Origin: Hyphomicrobiales bacterium
GTDB lineage: Bacteria > Pseudomonadota > Alphaproteobacteria > Rhizobiales > HXMU1428-3
Direction of reading: 5' to 3'
Length of the DNA: 37,701 nt
NCBI GenBank assembly: GCA_017640685.1
Contig: JAEPQF010000018.1
Span: 1-37,701 of the forward strand
A model generated the notes under the pieces. That model did not search any database. It saw nothing but the letters and a program-made list of their open reading frames with translations, and was not told where the DNA came from. Positions 7,154-15,536 of the stretch are shown here, in pieces. The translations under genes and the position numbers were made by a program. Within the stretch, counting starts at the first letter, position 1; the number at the start of each line of letters is the position of its first letter.

Positions 7154-8845
7154 TTATTCTTCCTTATCATCCTTTTCGCTAAAGATGGCTTCAGCATCTT
7201 CAAGAGGTGTTGAACTTTCAGCTTCTTCGGACGCTGTTTCTTCAGTTTCAGCTTCGTCTTCTACTGCTTCCTCTTCAGGTTCATCTTTTTTCAGATCTTC
7301 TTCGCTGATCCAGCCAGCTTTTACGCGGGCCTGCATGATCATTTCTTCAGCTTGGAATTTACGTAGATTAAATCCATCCAAGAAGCCTTCATATTTTGTG
7401 ACGTCACCATCTTTGCGCTCACTCCAACCGATAAGATCATCAGTTGCGCATTCGGCTAAGTCTTCCACGCATTTCACGTCGTTTTCGCCAAGGGCTACAA
7501 GCATTTCGATAGAAAGGCCTTCCACTTCGCGAATGTCATCTTGAATTTCAAGTTCTTTACAGCGCTTTTCAAGCTCAGCTTCTCTTTGCTCTAAATGTTC
7601 ACGAGCGCGGGTTTGGATTTCATCTGCTGTGTCTTCATCAAAACCTTCGATTGAAGAAATTTCAGATGGATCAACAAAGGCAACTTCGTTCACTGACGTA
7701 AAGCCTTCAGAGGCTAGCAATTGGGCGATGAATTCATCAACGTCCAACGCTTTCATGAACTTCTCAGTTCTTTCCGCAAATTCTTTTTGACGTTGTTCTG
7801 ATTCTTGTTGTTCAGTTAGGATGTCAATTTCCCACCCTGTTAATTGAGACGCTAAGCGAACATTTTGACCGCGGCGACCAATCGCCAAGCTCAATTGATC
7901 ATCAGGTACAACAACTTCAATACGCTCTAAGTCTTCATCCAAGACCACTTTAACAACTTCAGCTGGTGCTAATGCGTTCACAATGAATGTGGCTGCGTCA
8001 TGTGACCATGGGATGATGTCGATTTTCTCGCCTTGAAGCTCGTTTACAACCGCTTGTACACGGGCACCGCGCATACCAACACAGGCACCAACAGGGTCGA
8101 TTGAGCTATCTTGGCTGAGAACTGCGATTTTCGCGCGGCTACCAGGATCACGAGCAACAGATTTAATATTGACGATATTGTCATAAATTTCAGGAACTTC
8201 CTGGGCAAATAGTTTCGCCATAAATTCTGGACGTGTCCGGCTGAGGAAAATTTGCGGCCCTCTTTGTTCGCGGCGCACATCATAAATGTAGGCACGAACA
8301 CGATCACCATAGCGGAAGTTTTCACGTGGTAAGCTTTCATCTCGGCGGACAATGGCTTCAGCACGGCCGAGATCAACAACGACATTGCCATATTCAACAC
8401 GCTTTACTGTGCCGTTGGCGACTTCGCCAATGCGATCTCTATATTCTTCATATTGACGCTCACGCTCAGCATCACGCACTTTTTGAACAATCACTTGTTT
8501 CGCATTTTGAGCAGCGACACGCCCGAAATCCAGTGGCGGCAAATCTTCAGCAAGAACTTGGCCGATTTCAATGTCTTTTTGAGCGCGTTTTGCTGCTTTT
8601 AAGGTGATTTCAGTTGCTTCATTAACAACGGTTTCAACCACTTCTAGCAACCGCGAGAGTTTGATTTCACCTGTTACAGGATCAATTTTGGCCTGAATTT
8701 CATTTTCACTGCCATAACGGGATTTCGCTGCCTTTTGTATGGCATCTTCCATAGCTTCAATCACGACTTCACGATTGATCGACTTCTCACGGGCTACTGC
8801 TTCTGCGATTTGCAACAGTTCTAACCGATTGGCGCTTACAGCCAT
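7154..8845 (-). CDS. nusA: transcription termination/antitermination factor NusA
   Basis: NusA binds RNA polymerase and modulates pausing, termination and antitermination. From the ATG at 8845 (MAVSANRLELLQIAEAVA) the protein has 563 residues: an N-terminal RNAP-binding domain, an S1 domain (GTVKRVEYGNVVVDLG), KH1 and KH2 (SIDPVGACVGMRGARVQAV and LSLAIGRRGQNVRLA), and helix-hairpin-helix repeats followed by a strongly acidic tail. The track ORF starts 21 codons further upstream, but those codons are translated family A repeat sequence. The ATG at 8845 has GGAG just upstream. It follows rimP, as usual. Confidence 0.97.
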   Translation of the reverse strand: MAVSANRLELLQIAEAVAREKSINREVVIEAMEDAIQKAAKSRYGSENEIQAKIDPVTGEIKLSRLLEVVETVVNEATEITLKAAKRAQKDIEIGQVLAEDLPPLDFGRVAAQNAKQVIVQKVRDAERERQYEEYRDRIGEVANGTVKRVEYGNVVVDLGRAEAIVRRDESLPRENFRYGDRVRAYIYDVRREQRGPQIFLSRTRPEFMAKLFAQEVPEIYDNIVNIKSVARDPGSRAKIAVLSQDSSIDPVGACVGMRGARVQAVVNELQGEKIDIIPWSHDAATFIVNALAPAEVVKVVLDEDLERIEVVVPDDQLSLAIGRRGQNVRLASQLTGWEIDILTEQQESEQRQKEFAERTEKFMKALDVDEFIAQLLASEGFTSVNEVAFVDPSEISSIEGFDEDTADEIQTRAREHLEQREAELEKRCKELEIQDDIREVEGLSIEMLVALGENDVKCVEDLAECATDDLIGWSERKDGDVTKYEGFLDGFNLRKFQAEEMIMQARVKAGWISEEDLKKDEPEEEAVEDEAETEETASEEAESSTPLEDAEAIFSEKDDKEE

Positions 8846-8867
8846 TTCATTCTCCGTCTTTTCCTTA

Positions 8868-8955
8868 GCGTTCTTTTTATAGTGGCGCTTTAGGTTTCCT
8901 AAGCACACAAACCGTGCTTAATCCTAAAACCGGTATCCACTTTTAGGCGGAACGC
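8868..8955 (+). repeat. family B palindrome with a diverged family A insertion, in the rimP-nusA spacer
   Basis: Outer stem GCGTTC/GAACGC, inner stem CCTAAAA/TTTTAGG, core CCGGTATCCAC. Between the left stems lies TTTTTATAGTGG followed by a diverged A-like hairpin (GGTTT/AAACC, or alternatively AAGCAC/GTGCTT). The insertion point is the same as in the copies at 1293 and 3271. Confidence 0.75.
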
Positions 8956-8985
8956 AATATGTGGCAGTTTGATTAATTCATAAAA

Positions 8986-9543
8986 CTAACCATCTTGCTC
9001 TGATTGAGTGCGCTCTTGGGCACTTTTTAACAATTCATCTGTCATTACAAGTTTCGCACTTGCGAGCATTGCTTTGTTGAAGCCGAGTGTTACCGGCTCA
9101 TCGCCGTCATTTAAACGAACATTCATAAGCAACTCATCATCTTCAAAACCTTCAATTGTGCCTTTAAATCTTTTCCGGCCTTCAATTGCTTGTTTTGTTT
9201 CAATTTTCGCTTCAAAGCCCAACCAGCTTTGAAAGTCTCTCATTCGAACCAACGGGCGATCAATACCAGTTGATGAAACTTCCAGGTGATAATTACCTGG
9301 GATGGGGTCATGGCTATCTAAAAAAGGTGAAAGTTCTTTAGAAATTATCTCACAATCTTTAACACCAAATCCACCGTTTGCTTTGTCTGCCATGATTTGA
9401 ACTGTCATGCCATCACGGCCAGAGACTATGACCCGAACAAGCAAATAGCCAAGATCTGTAATCACAGGCTCTACAAGCGAGGCAATATCACCCGCGAGGC
9501 CTGTTTCTGTTACAAATCTTTTATCCAGATCTTCTGTTTGCAT
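8986..9543 (-). CDS. rimP: ribosome maturation factor RimP
   Basis: RimP assists maturation of the 30S subunit. The 185-residue protein has the two-domain layout of the family, with the N-terminal half including LGYLLVRVIVSG and DCEIISKELSPFLD, and the signature YHLEVSSTGIDRPL before the Sm-like C-terminal domain. It is the first gene of the rimP-nusA-ylxR-infB operon. The ATG at 9543 lies right against a family C repeat, whose end reads GTGAGAGAGAA and probably supplies the ribosome-binding site. Confidence 0.96.
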   Translation of the reverse strand: MQTEDLDKRFVTETGLAGDIASLVEPVITDLGYLLVRVIVSGRDGMTVQIMADKANGGFGVKDCEIISKELSPFLDSHDPIPGNYHLEVSSTGIDRPLVRMRDFQSWLGFEAKIETKQAIEGRKRFKGTIEGFEDDELLMNVRLNDGDEPVTLGFNKAMLASAKLVMTDELLKSAQERTQSEQDG

Positions 9544-9545
9544 TT

Positions 9546-9655
9546 CTCTCTCTCACGGGCTATTCCGCTGCTACGCTGCGGGCCCTCCGAGGGGCGGCGC
9601 TTGCGCCGGGCTTTGCCATGTCCTTCAGCCTGAAAAGGGCTGAACTCCTTCTTCG
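9546..9655 (+). repeat. family C multi-hairpin repeat forming the rimP leader
   Basis: Order on the plus strand: CTCACGGGC, a hairpin CCGC-t-GC/GC-t-GCGG, CCTCCGAGGGGC, GGCGC-tt-GCGCC, GCCATGTCC, CAGCC/GGGCTG with an A-rich loop, then CTCCTTCTTC. The stem differs in sequence from the copies at 2619 and 31598 while pairing is kept. No A insertion is present. Confidence 0.8.
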
Positions 9656-9728
9656 TTTTTCTAGTATTTATCTATTGGTTTTAGTCGCCATTTATCAAAC
9701 ACATGACCCTTTTTTTCAATTCATCAAA
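9656..9728. other. spacer between the rimP leader repeat and the terminator
   Basis: AT-rich spacer with no ORF or repeat that I can support. A promoter for the rimP operon could lie here or upstream, but no clear pair of boxes was found. Confidence 0.3.
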
Positions 9729-9794
9729 ACAAAAAGAGCGGACCCGAGGACCCACTCTGACGAGAGATGATCAAATAAGGCATGATCATGAGTT
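9728..9794 (-). ncRNA. candidate small RNA (or attenuated leader) upstream of rimP
   Basis: A promoter-like pair (see 9801-9829) would start a transcript near 9794 on the minus strand that ends about 67 nt later at a hairpin followed by TTTTTGTTTT. The transcript could fold a TGATCA/TGATCA stem followed by the terminator stem AGAGTGG/CCGCTCT. It also contains a short ATG-initiated reading frame of about 21 codons. I recognise no known RNA family. A leader-attenuator for the rimP operon is an equally good reading. Confidence 0.4.
9730..9758 (-). terminator. factor-independent terminator downstream of trmB / of the candidate small RNA
   Basis: On the minus strand AGAGTGG pairs with CCGCTCT (7 bp including one G-T) around a GC-rich loop, followed at once by TTTTTGTTTT. 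Geometry and T-run are those of an intrinsic terminator. Confidence 0.65.
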
Positions 9795-9800
9795 GATAGA

Positions 9801-9829
9801 TATATAGTGCTTTATTGGGAAAATCGCAA
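9801..9829 (-). promoter_or_regulatory. promoter-like sequence upstream of the candidate small RNA
   Basis: On the minus strand TTGCGA (-35-like, 4 of 6) and TATATA (-10-like, 4 of 6) are separated by exactly 17 nt. It lies about 135 nt after the trmB stop and just before the terminated 67-nt segment. Confidence 0.4.
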
Positions 9830-9964
9830 GTTTTTTATCGTTTTGAGAGATTTCGTGGCACTTTTAAAGCCTTTGATTTTGGCTTTATTAGATAAATTCA
9901 ACAGGTTGTTGCCTATAAATGCCTCTCTGCACACTCAAAATTGATAGATTTGCGCTGTTTATGT

Positions 9965-10651
9965 TTATCCGGTGCGTTTCACTTTTAAATAAGTTGGATA
10001 ACGGCCCTCACGAAGCGCTTTTTGCTCATATCTTGTGCTTGGCCAACCTTCAGGGGGCGTTCGCCAATCTTTTCTCGATTGGGGTGACCAGACGAAATCT
10101 TTGCTTTGCTCAATCGCACTCAGGGAAGTTCGAATGTAATCTCCTATATCTGAAGCAATAATAAAATCTGCTCCCGGTTTTAAGACGCGGGCTAACATTT
10201 TGAGCGTTTCAGCTGTCACAAACCGGCGTTTGCGGTGACGTTTCTTTGGCCAAGGATCAGGGTAGAGCAAATAAATTCGGCTCAAACTTTGAGCTGGCAG
10301 CCAATTAATTATTTTGCGGGCATCATGGTCGAATATACGGATATTTTCTAAATTTTCACCCTCTATCGCCACTAGTAATTTTGCAATGCCGTTTAAAAAG
10401 GGCTCGCAACCAATGAACTGAATATCAGGATTAACCTTGGCTGTTGCGCTTAGATGTTCACCGCCGCCAAAGCCAATTTCGAGCCAAAGCTCTTTGTCGC
10501 ATTGGCTTAGGCTATCTGCTTCAAATGGAGTTTCAGGATTAATTTTCAGTTTCGGCAGGAGAGTTTCAACTAAGTTTTGTTGTCTGGCACTTAGTTTTTT
10601 GCATTTTTGGCGACCGAAAATGTAACTTTTTTTAGTGAGATCTTCAGCCAT
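9965..10651 (-). CDS. trmB: tRNA (guanine-N7-)-methyltransferase
   Basis: TrmB makes m7G46 in tRNA variable loops using S-adenosylmethionine. The 228-residue protein has the SAM-binding motif LEIGFGGGEHL, the acidic pocket IFDHDA and the family signature YPDPWPKKRHRKRRF, ending in PTYLKVKR. It follows metK, the enzyme that makes its methyl donor, a common pairing in this group. The ATG at 10651 has only a weak Shine-Dalgarno site. Identification is firm. Confidence 0.95.
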   Translation of the reverse strand: MAEDLTKKSYIFGRQKCKKLSARQQNLVETLLPKLKINPETPFEADSLSQCDKELWLEIGFGGGEHLSATAKVNPDIQFIGCEPFLNGIAKLLVAIEGENLENIRIFDHDARKIINWLPAQSLSRIYLLYPDPWPKKRHRKRRFVTAETLKMLARVLKPGADFIIASDIGDYIRTSLSAIEQSKDFVWSPQSRKDWRTPPEGWPSTRYEQKALREGRYPTYLKVKRTG

Positions 10652-10681
10652 GTTATTTGCCGGAGGTGGGTTGTATCAGTT

Positions 10682-10717
10682 ATTCCACCACTTTGAGATG
10701 AAGCAAAGTGGTGGAAT
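10682..10717 (-). terminator. perfect 14-bp hairpin after metK
   Basis: ATTCCACCACTTTG and CAAAGTGGTGGAAT pair perfectly around an 8-nt loop, 22 nt after the metK stop. On the minus strand it is followed by AACTGA, not a T-run, so it may be a Rho-assisted terminator, a 3'-end stabiliser or a processing site between metK and trmB. Confidence 0.5.
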
Positions 10718-10739
10718 GATTATTCAATTAGCTAACTGC

Positions 10740-11909
10740 TTAACTTACTGCGCTTTTCAATTGGTCGACAAGATCAGTGCGCTCCCATGAGAAGCCGCCA
10801 TCTGCATCTGGTGTCCGACCAAAGTGACCATAAGCTGCTGTGCGCTCAAAAATTGGCTTTTGTAGACCTAGATGCTCACGAATGCCACGTGGACTTAAAT
10901 CCATAACTTCCATTAACGCTGCTTCTAGTTTGGCTTCGTCTACATTTCCTGTGCCATGTAAATCAACATAGATTGACAATGGTTTTGACACACCAATCGC
11001 ATATGAAAGTTGTAATGTGCATTTATCAGCAAGTTCAGCAGCGACAACGTTTTTCGCAAGATAACGTGACGCATAGGCAGCTGAGCGGTCAACTTTGGTT
11101 GAATCTTTTCCAGAGAACGCGCCGCCGCCGTGAGGTGCTGCACCGCCATATGTATCAACAATGATTTTACGGCCAGTTAAACCTGCGTCACCATCTGGTC
11201 CACCGATTACAAACCGGCCAGTTGGGTTAACATAAAGCTCTTCATCTGGGCACATCCAACCTTCAGGTAGGACATCTTCGATAAATCCACGCACTTTTTC
11301 ACGAAGTTCAGCTTGATCTGTTCCTTCGCTATGCTGCGTTGAAACAACGACTGATGTAGCTTTTACTGGTACACCGTTTTCATAGGCCAAAGTTACTTGG
11401 CTTTTTGCATCTGGGCCAAATTCTGGGCATGAGCCATCATGTCGTGCTTTTGCCATGTTTTTCAAAATTTGATGTGAAAAGTGGATTGGAGCTGGCATAA
11501 GCACATCTGTTTCACGGCATGCATAACCAAACATAATGCCCTGGTCACCAGCGCCTTCATCTTTATTACCATCAGCATCAACACCTTGTGCGATATCCAC
11601 TGATTGCTCATGCACAACGCAATCAATATCTGCTGTTGCATGATGGAAACCGTCTTGTTCATAGCCAATGTCTTTAATGGCTCTGCGCGCGACTTCGATT
11701 AATTGGTCTTTTGTTACGCTACCGGCACAGCGAACTTCACCTGCAAGCACGACTTTATTTGTCGTTGTTAACGTTTCAACAGCAACGCGGCTATCAGGAT
11801 CAACAGCAAGATAAGTATCTACGATGGCATCTGAAATACGATCACATACTTTATCTGGATGGCCTTCAGATACAGATTCGCTTGTGAATAAATAGCTTTG
11901 ACGCGTCAC
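10740..11909 (-). CDS. metK: S-adenosylmethionine synthetase
   Basis: MetK joins methionine and ATP to give S-adenosylmethionine. From the GTG at 11909 the protein has 389 residues and begins [23 protein letters not shown]. It contains the family motifs [20 protein letters not shown] and GGGAFSGKD. The track ORF starts five codons earlier at TTG, but GGGGAG lies at the right distance (7-8 nt) from the GTG, which I therefore choose. It sits between the HTH gene and trmB. No SAM riboswitch was recognised upstream. Confidence 0.96.
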   Translation of the reverse strand: MTRQSYLFTSESVSEGHPDKVCDRISDAIVDTYLAVDPDSRVAVETLTTTNKVVLAGEVRCAGSVTKDQLIEVARRAIKDIGYEQDGFHHATADIDCVVHEQSVDIAQGVDADGNKDEGAGDQGIMFGYACRETDVLMPAPIHFSHQILKNMAKARHDGSCPEFGPDAKSQVTLAYENGVPVKATSVVVSTQHSEGTDQAELREKVRGFIEDVLPEGWMCPDEELYVNPTGRFVIGGPDGDAGLTGRKIIVDTYGGAAPHGGGAFSGKDSTKVDRSAAYASRYLAKNVVAAELADKCTLQLSYAIGVSKPLSIYVDLHGTGNVDEAKLEAALMEVMDLSPRGIREHLGLQKPIFERTAAYGHFGRTPDADGGFSWERTDLVDQLKSAVS

Positions 11910-12026
11910 GTTTTCACTCCCCAAAATGGAAAAAAGATTAACTTTGATTGAATATTTAAACTTAGTGGGGACTTTTTGCAGAAAGGTGGGGTATCGGTCA
12001 AGTGATTTCTAGCAAATTATCTGAAA

Positions 12027-12476
12027 CTACTCATCATTCGTACTGCTTGCTTCTTCCGATAAACTTCTGATGAGGTCTATGACACGGCGACGGACTTGAG
12101 GATCTTGAATTTTTACGAATGCACGGTTTAATTCCAGTCCTTCCCGTGAATTCAGAAATTCGAGAACAAAATCCTGAGACTTTTCCTCGGCAAACCCGAC
12201 TTGCATGTCACCTGAGTTTTCTGTTTCAAGATCATCGAAAAAGTAAGAAATTGGAACTTCAAGGACTTTTGCCAGTTGGAATAGACGGCTTGCGCCAACC
12301 CGGTTTGCGCCTTTTTCATATTTTTGGATTTGTTGGAAGGTTAGGCCCATTTGCTCACCTAACCGTTCTTGACTAAGGCCGCTCATCATTCTGCGCAAGC
12401 GAATGCGCCCACCAACATGGATATCAATAGGATTTGGTTTTCTTGGTTGGTTGTTGGAACCCGTCATCGTATCCAT
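12027..12476 (-). CDS. XRE-family HTH regulator, PraR/PhrR type
   Basis: A 149-residue DNA-binding protein with an HTH of the lambda-repressor type in residues 20-75 (GGRIRLRRMMSGLSQERLG, LTFQQIQKYEKGANRVGASRL) and a short acidic C-terminal part. In Rhizobiales a regulator of this size is found between lnt and metK. Characterised relatives are called PraR (Azorhizobium, Rhizobium) and PhrR (Sinorhizobium), so this is probably the orthologue. Its targets here are unknown. The ATG at 12476 has GGGAGA 5 nt upstream. A promoter with a perfect inverted repeat over its -35 box lies about 75 nt upstream, suggesting autoregulation. Confidence 0.85.
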   Translation of the reverse strand: MDTMTGSNNQPRKPNPIDIHVGGRIRLRRMMSGLSQERLGEQMGLTFQQIQKYEKGANRVGASRLFQLAKVLEVPISYFFDDLETENSGDMQVGFAEEKSQDFVLEFLNSREGLELNRAFVKIQDPQVRRRVIDLIRSLSEEASSTNDE

Positions 12477-12550
12477 AATTTTCTCCCTTTAAGGGCCGTT
12501 CGTTATGATTATTTAGTATGCCTAGCATTAAATAATTTGCATGCTGATAT

Positions 12551-12586
12551 ATTATATATGAAATCGACTTTTAGCCCAAATTGGGC
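12551..12586 (-). promoter_or_regulatory. promoter and putative operator of the HTH gene
   Basis: On the minus strand a perfect TATAAT (12551-12556) stands 17 nt from TTGGGC (12574-12579). The -35 region is the right half of a perfect inverted repeat GCCCAA-A-TTGGGC (12574-12586). A repressor bound there would block the promoter. The next gene downstream is the HTH regulator itself. Confidence 0.55.
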
Positions 12587-12615
12587 CAGAAACCTATCGA
12601 TTTTTTAAATCTTGG

Positions 12616-14328
12616 TTAGTGCTTGCTAGTGAATTTTGAACGATTTGTCAAAATTTTCTCTGTACTGATTAGTACGCCAAAAGTAAGCAAGACTAAAAAG
12701 CTCAATAATTCTTTAGGCAGGGGGAGATTAATAATTTTAGATGTTTTAGGTAATTTTGAAATTACTATTTCTGTTTTATTTAAAGATGTCTTTTTTACTA
12801 CTCTTCCAATACCATCAAAAATCGCAGACATACCACCATTTACAGATCTAACCATTGGCAAGCCTGTTTCCAAGGCTCTTAACCGGACTTGGTGAAGATG
12901 CTGATGTGGGCCAACCGTTTGGCCGAACCACCCATCATTTGAAATGTTTAACAACCATTTAGCTCCCTGTTGCGCTGTATTTTCTGGCAAGGGAAAAATA
13001 GCTTCGTAGCAAATTGAGGGAAGAAATGAAGGTGCTTTTTTTAGTTGAACAGGCTTTGGTTCAGGGCCGATTTTAAACCCGCCTCTTTCATCCGCGATGG
13101 CTTTTAAACCAAGCCATTTAAAAAGTTGGGGAAAGGGGAGGTATTCACCGAAAGGAACAAGATGATTTTTATCATACAGACTTTCAATCTCACCTCTATC
13201 ATTAACGACGAACAAACTATTATAGACTTGGTAATTACTGGTTGAATTTAAATCTTGGTTATTTTCAACATGGAACGCACCTGAAATGAGTGTGCTCCTC
13301 TCTGCCAACATTTCATCTAATCTTTTTAAAATTGTAGGGCTTCTGTTTAATGCAAACGGAATGGCTGTTTCTGGCCAGATGATTAATCTTTGCTCAAATT
13401 TATTTTTATCTAGTTCTGGCAAAGTTTCTGTTAGCTCTATTGTTTTTAAAAGAGCCGCTGGGCGTTTTTTTAAATCGACTTTGTCTTTTTGAGAGATATT
13501 TGGTTGAACCAAGACCAGTTCATATTCTTTTAAAAACTTGGTTGGCCCTTCACTTTCAATTCTTAGGACACCAAAGCCATACATCCCGATTAAAACAAGA
13601 GCTGAAAATGCTAACGGCAAAATTTTACTTATTGAGAAATGTGTTTGAATTTCAGCTGTTTTTTTAGCGTCGTCTAGAGGAGATGCAAAAAGAGCTGGCG
13701 TTGAGAATATCAAAGCTGCGATGGCACTTAGACCAAATAAACCAAACACTGAAATGCTTTGCATAAATTCCAGCTGCCCCGTTAAACTATGGCCAATGAG
13801 ATTCCATGGGAAGCCGGTTAGAATGTGACTTCTCAACCAATCAGCGCAGAAAATACTGAGACTGAAAATGATTAAACGCTCAGGACCTGTTGTCCAAAAC
13901 AGACTGCTGACCATTAATGGTATCGAATAAAAGAGGCCTAAGAAGGCTGGCAGCATGGTTACAGCAAAGGGTAAAACCCAACCGAATTTTTCTGGCTCGA
14001 CCAAAAATGAAGAGCCCAACCAATAAAGTGAAACTAGGAAATAACCAAATCCAAATACCCAGCCAATAATGGCTATTTGCTTTAATTGTGATTTATTAAA
14101 TTTTATTTTGCTCTCACCTAGTGCTTTGTTTTCAGCAAACACAGTGCCATCAACCAACCAAATGAGTATCGGGAATGTAATAAAAAGGATTGGCCAAAAA
14201 GAAATTGGTGGCATGGCCAAGGTTGAGAAAATACCAAGCAGAAAAGCTAAAAGATATTTTTGTTTTTTAGGGAGTTGGCTCATGATTTTATTTAAGCTCA
14301 TCAATTTATGAGCATATTTATTCAACAT
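12616..14328 (-). CDS. lnt: apolipoprotein N-acyltransferase
   Basis: Lnt adds the third acyl chain to the N-terminal cysteine of lipoproteins in the inner membrane. The 570-residue ORF has about six membrane segments in its first 250 residues (for example YLLAFLLGIFSTLAMPP), then a nitrilase-type catalytic domain with the expected Glu (IIWPETAIPF), Lys (YDKNHLVPFGEYLPF) and Cys (PSICYEAIFP), and a final membrane helix. The start is uncertain: ATGs at 14328 and 14283 are both possible and none has a clear ribosome-binding site. It follows the corC-like gene, as in many Proteobacteria. Confidence 0.95.
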   Translation of the reverse strand: MLNKYAHKLMSLNKIMSQLPKKQKYLLAFLLGIFSTLAMPPISFWPILFITFPILIWLVDGTVFAENKALGESKIKFNKSQLKQIAIIGWVFGFGYFLVSLYWLGSSFLVEPEKFGWVLPFAVTMLPAFLGLFYSIPLMVSSLFWTTGPERLIIFSLSIFCADWLRSHILTGFPWNLIGHSLTGQLEFMQSISVFGLFGLSAIAALIFSTPALFASPLDDAKKTAEIQTHFSISKILPLAFSALVLIGMYGFGVLRIESEGPTKFLKEYELVLVQPNISQKDKVDLKKRPAALLKTIELTETLPELDKNKFEQRLIIWPETAIPFALNRSPTILKRLDEMLAERSTLISGAFHVENNQDLNSTSNYQVYNSLFVVNDRGEIESLYDKNHLVPFGEYLPFPQLFKWLGLKAIADERGGFKIGPEPKPVQLKKAPSFLPSICYEAIFPLPENTAQQGAKWLLNISNDGWFGQTVGPHQHLHQVRLRALETGLPMVRSVNGGMSAIFDGIGRVVKKTSLNKTEIVISKLPKTSKIINLPLPKELLSFLVLLTFGVLISTEKILTNRSKFTSKH

Positions 14329-14369
14329 GAAGCTTCGGCTCCGCTTAATGAAAAACTACTTTTAAAGGC

Positions 14370-15422
14370 TTATTTTTTAATAGAAATCTTTAGAGTTTTA
14401 ATGCGTCTTGGATCAGCACTTAGGACTTCAATTTCCAACCCAACCGGATGAGTTATGATTTCACCTCGAACCGGTACACGGCCTACGAGAGAGAAAACAA
14501 GACCACCTAATGTATCGATGTCATCATCACGCTCTTCTTCACCAAACAGATTTAAATTAATCTTCTCTTCTAAATCTTCAATCGGTGTTCTAGCTGAAGC
14601 GGTGAGCCCCGTTTCAAGATTACCACTCATGAGGCGGTCATTATTATCATCGTGCTCATCTTCAATTTCACCAACAACTTCCTCAACTAAATCTTCAATG
14701 GAGACAAGGCCATCTGTTCCGCCATATTCATCAACCACAAGTGCTAAGTGCACTCTTGTTGATTGCATTCTAAGAAGTAAGTTCACAACAGGCATTGAAG
14801 GCGGGACATAAAGCACATCTCGTGAAATATTGGCGTCTTTAATTTGCACCATAAAATCTTTCGCAGTGAGCCTGAATTGATCGATGTCTTTGACTAAGGT
14901 TGGTGCTTTGATTTCTTCATTTGTTTCTCTCCCACCAGAGATCACTTTTAAACCAACTGTTGCTTGTTTTTTTGAATTAGAATTTTCACCATTTTCTGCA
15001 ATCCAGCAAAGTAAATCTTTCACGTGAACCATGCCTGTTGGATCATCTAATGTTTCGCGGTAAACGGGGATGCGGGAATGACCAATTGTTTCGAAGTGTG
15101 TTAATAACTCTTTTAAACTTGCAGTTTCCTCAATGGCTTCAATATCTGCTCTTGGCACCATAACATCTTCAACGCGCAGGCTACCAAAACGTAAGATGTT
15201 TGCAATCATCACCCGTTCTTGATTGCTGAAACTATCGCTTTCACCAGATTCTAAATCAACAGCTTGCTCAAGCTGGTTTCTTAGATCATCCGACATTGTG
15301 TCAGAGAAAACCGTTTTAATCGTTTTCTTGATAAATTGTTTAATTTTACCTGGTTCAGAGGTTTCAGACTCTAAATGACTATCTGTCTTGATTTCTGAAC
15401 TTGGTACTGTTTCGTCGGTCAT
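14370..15422 (-). CDS. CorC/TlyC-type CBS-domain protein
   Basis: The 350-residue protein has the CorC layout: a variable acidic N terminus, the conserved LRVEDVMVPRADIEAI stretch, a CBS pair including GHSRIPVYRETLDDPTGMVHVKDLL and LALVVDEYGGTDGLVSIEDLVEEVVGEI, and a C-terminal CorC_HlyC domain (TLGGLVFSLVGRVPVRGE). No membrane segments are present, unlike the longer CNNM-type relatives. Family members are linked to magnesium/cobalt export or called hemolysin-like; the precise role is not settled. It lies between ybeY and lnt, the conserved order. The spacer upstream holds a tandem repeat array. Confidence 0.92.
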   Translation of the reverse strand: MTDETVPSSEIKTDSHLESETSEPGKIKQFIKKTIKTVFSDTMSDDLRNQLEQAVDLESGESDSFSNQERVMIANILRFGSLRVEDVMVPRADIEAIEETASLKELLTHFETIGHSRIPVYRETLDDPTGMVHVKDLLCWIAENGENSNSKKQATVGLKVISGGRETNEEIKAPTLVKDIDQFRLTAKDFMVQIKDANISRDVLYVPPSMPVVNLLLRMQSTRVHLALVVDEYGGTDGLVSIEDLVEEVVGEIEDEHDDNNDRLMSGNLETGLTASARTPIEDLEEKINLNLFGEEERDDDIDTLGGLVFSLVGRVPVRGEIITHPVGLEIEVLSADPRRIKTLKISIKK

Positions 15423-15460
15423 TATCTTTTAAAAAATCTGTTTCTAATCATTTCGAAATT

Positions 15461-15530
15461 TTAGTGCTTCTTCAGTTGCTCTTTTTTGCGTTCCTTAAGT
15501 TTCCCACTAGAAACCACCGCGAGCATCCGC
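15461..15530 (+). repeat. diverged nested family A repeat between ybeY and corC
   Basis: An inner AGTTTC/GAAACC hairpin with loop CCACTA (about 15499-15514) sits between a left half with CTTCAGTTGC and a right half GAGCATCCGC. The host halves no longer pair well, so this is a decayed or recombined nested copy. Confidence 0.6.
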
Positions 15531-15536
15531 TTTTTT

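Noticed and set aside
11910-12026. SAM riboswitch upstream of metK
   Set aside because: No match to the conserved cores of the SAM-I or SAM-II classes could be seen; only AT-rich spacer is present.
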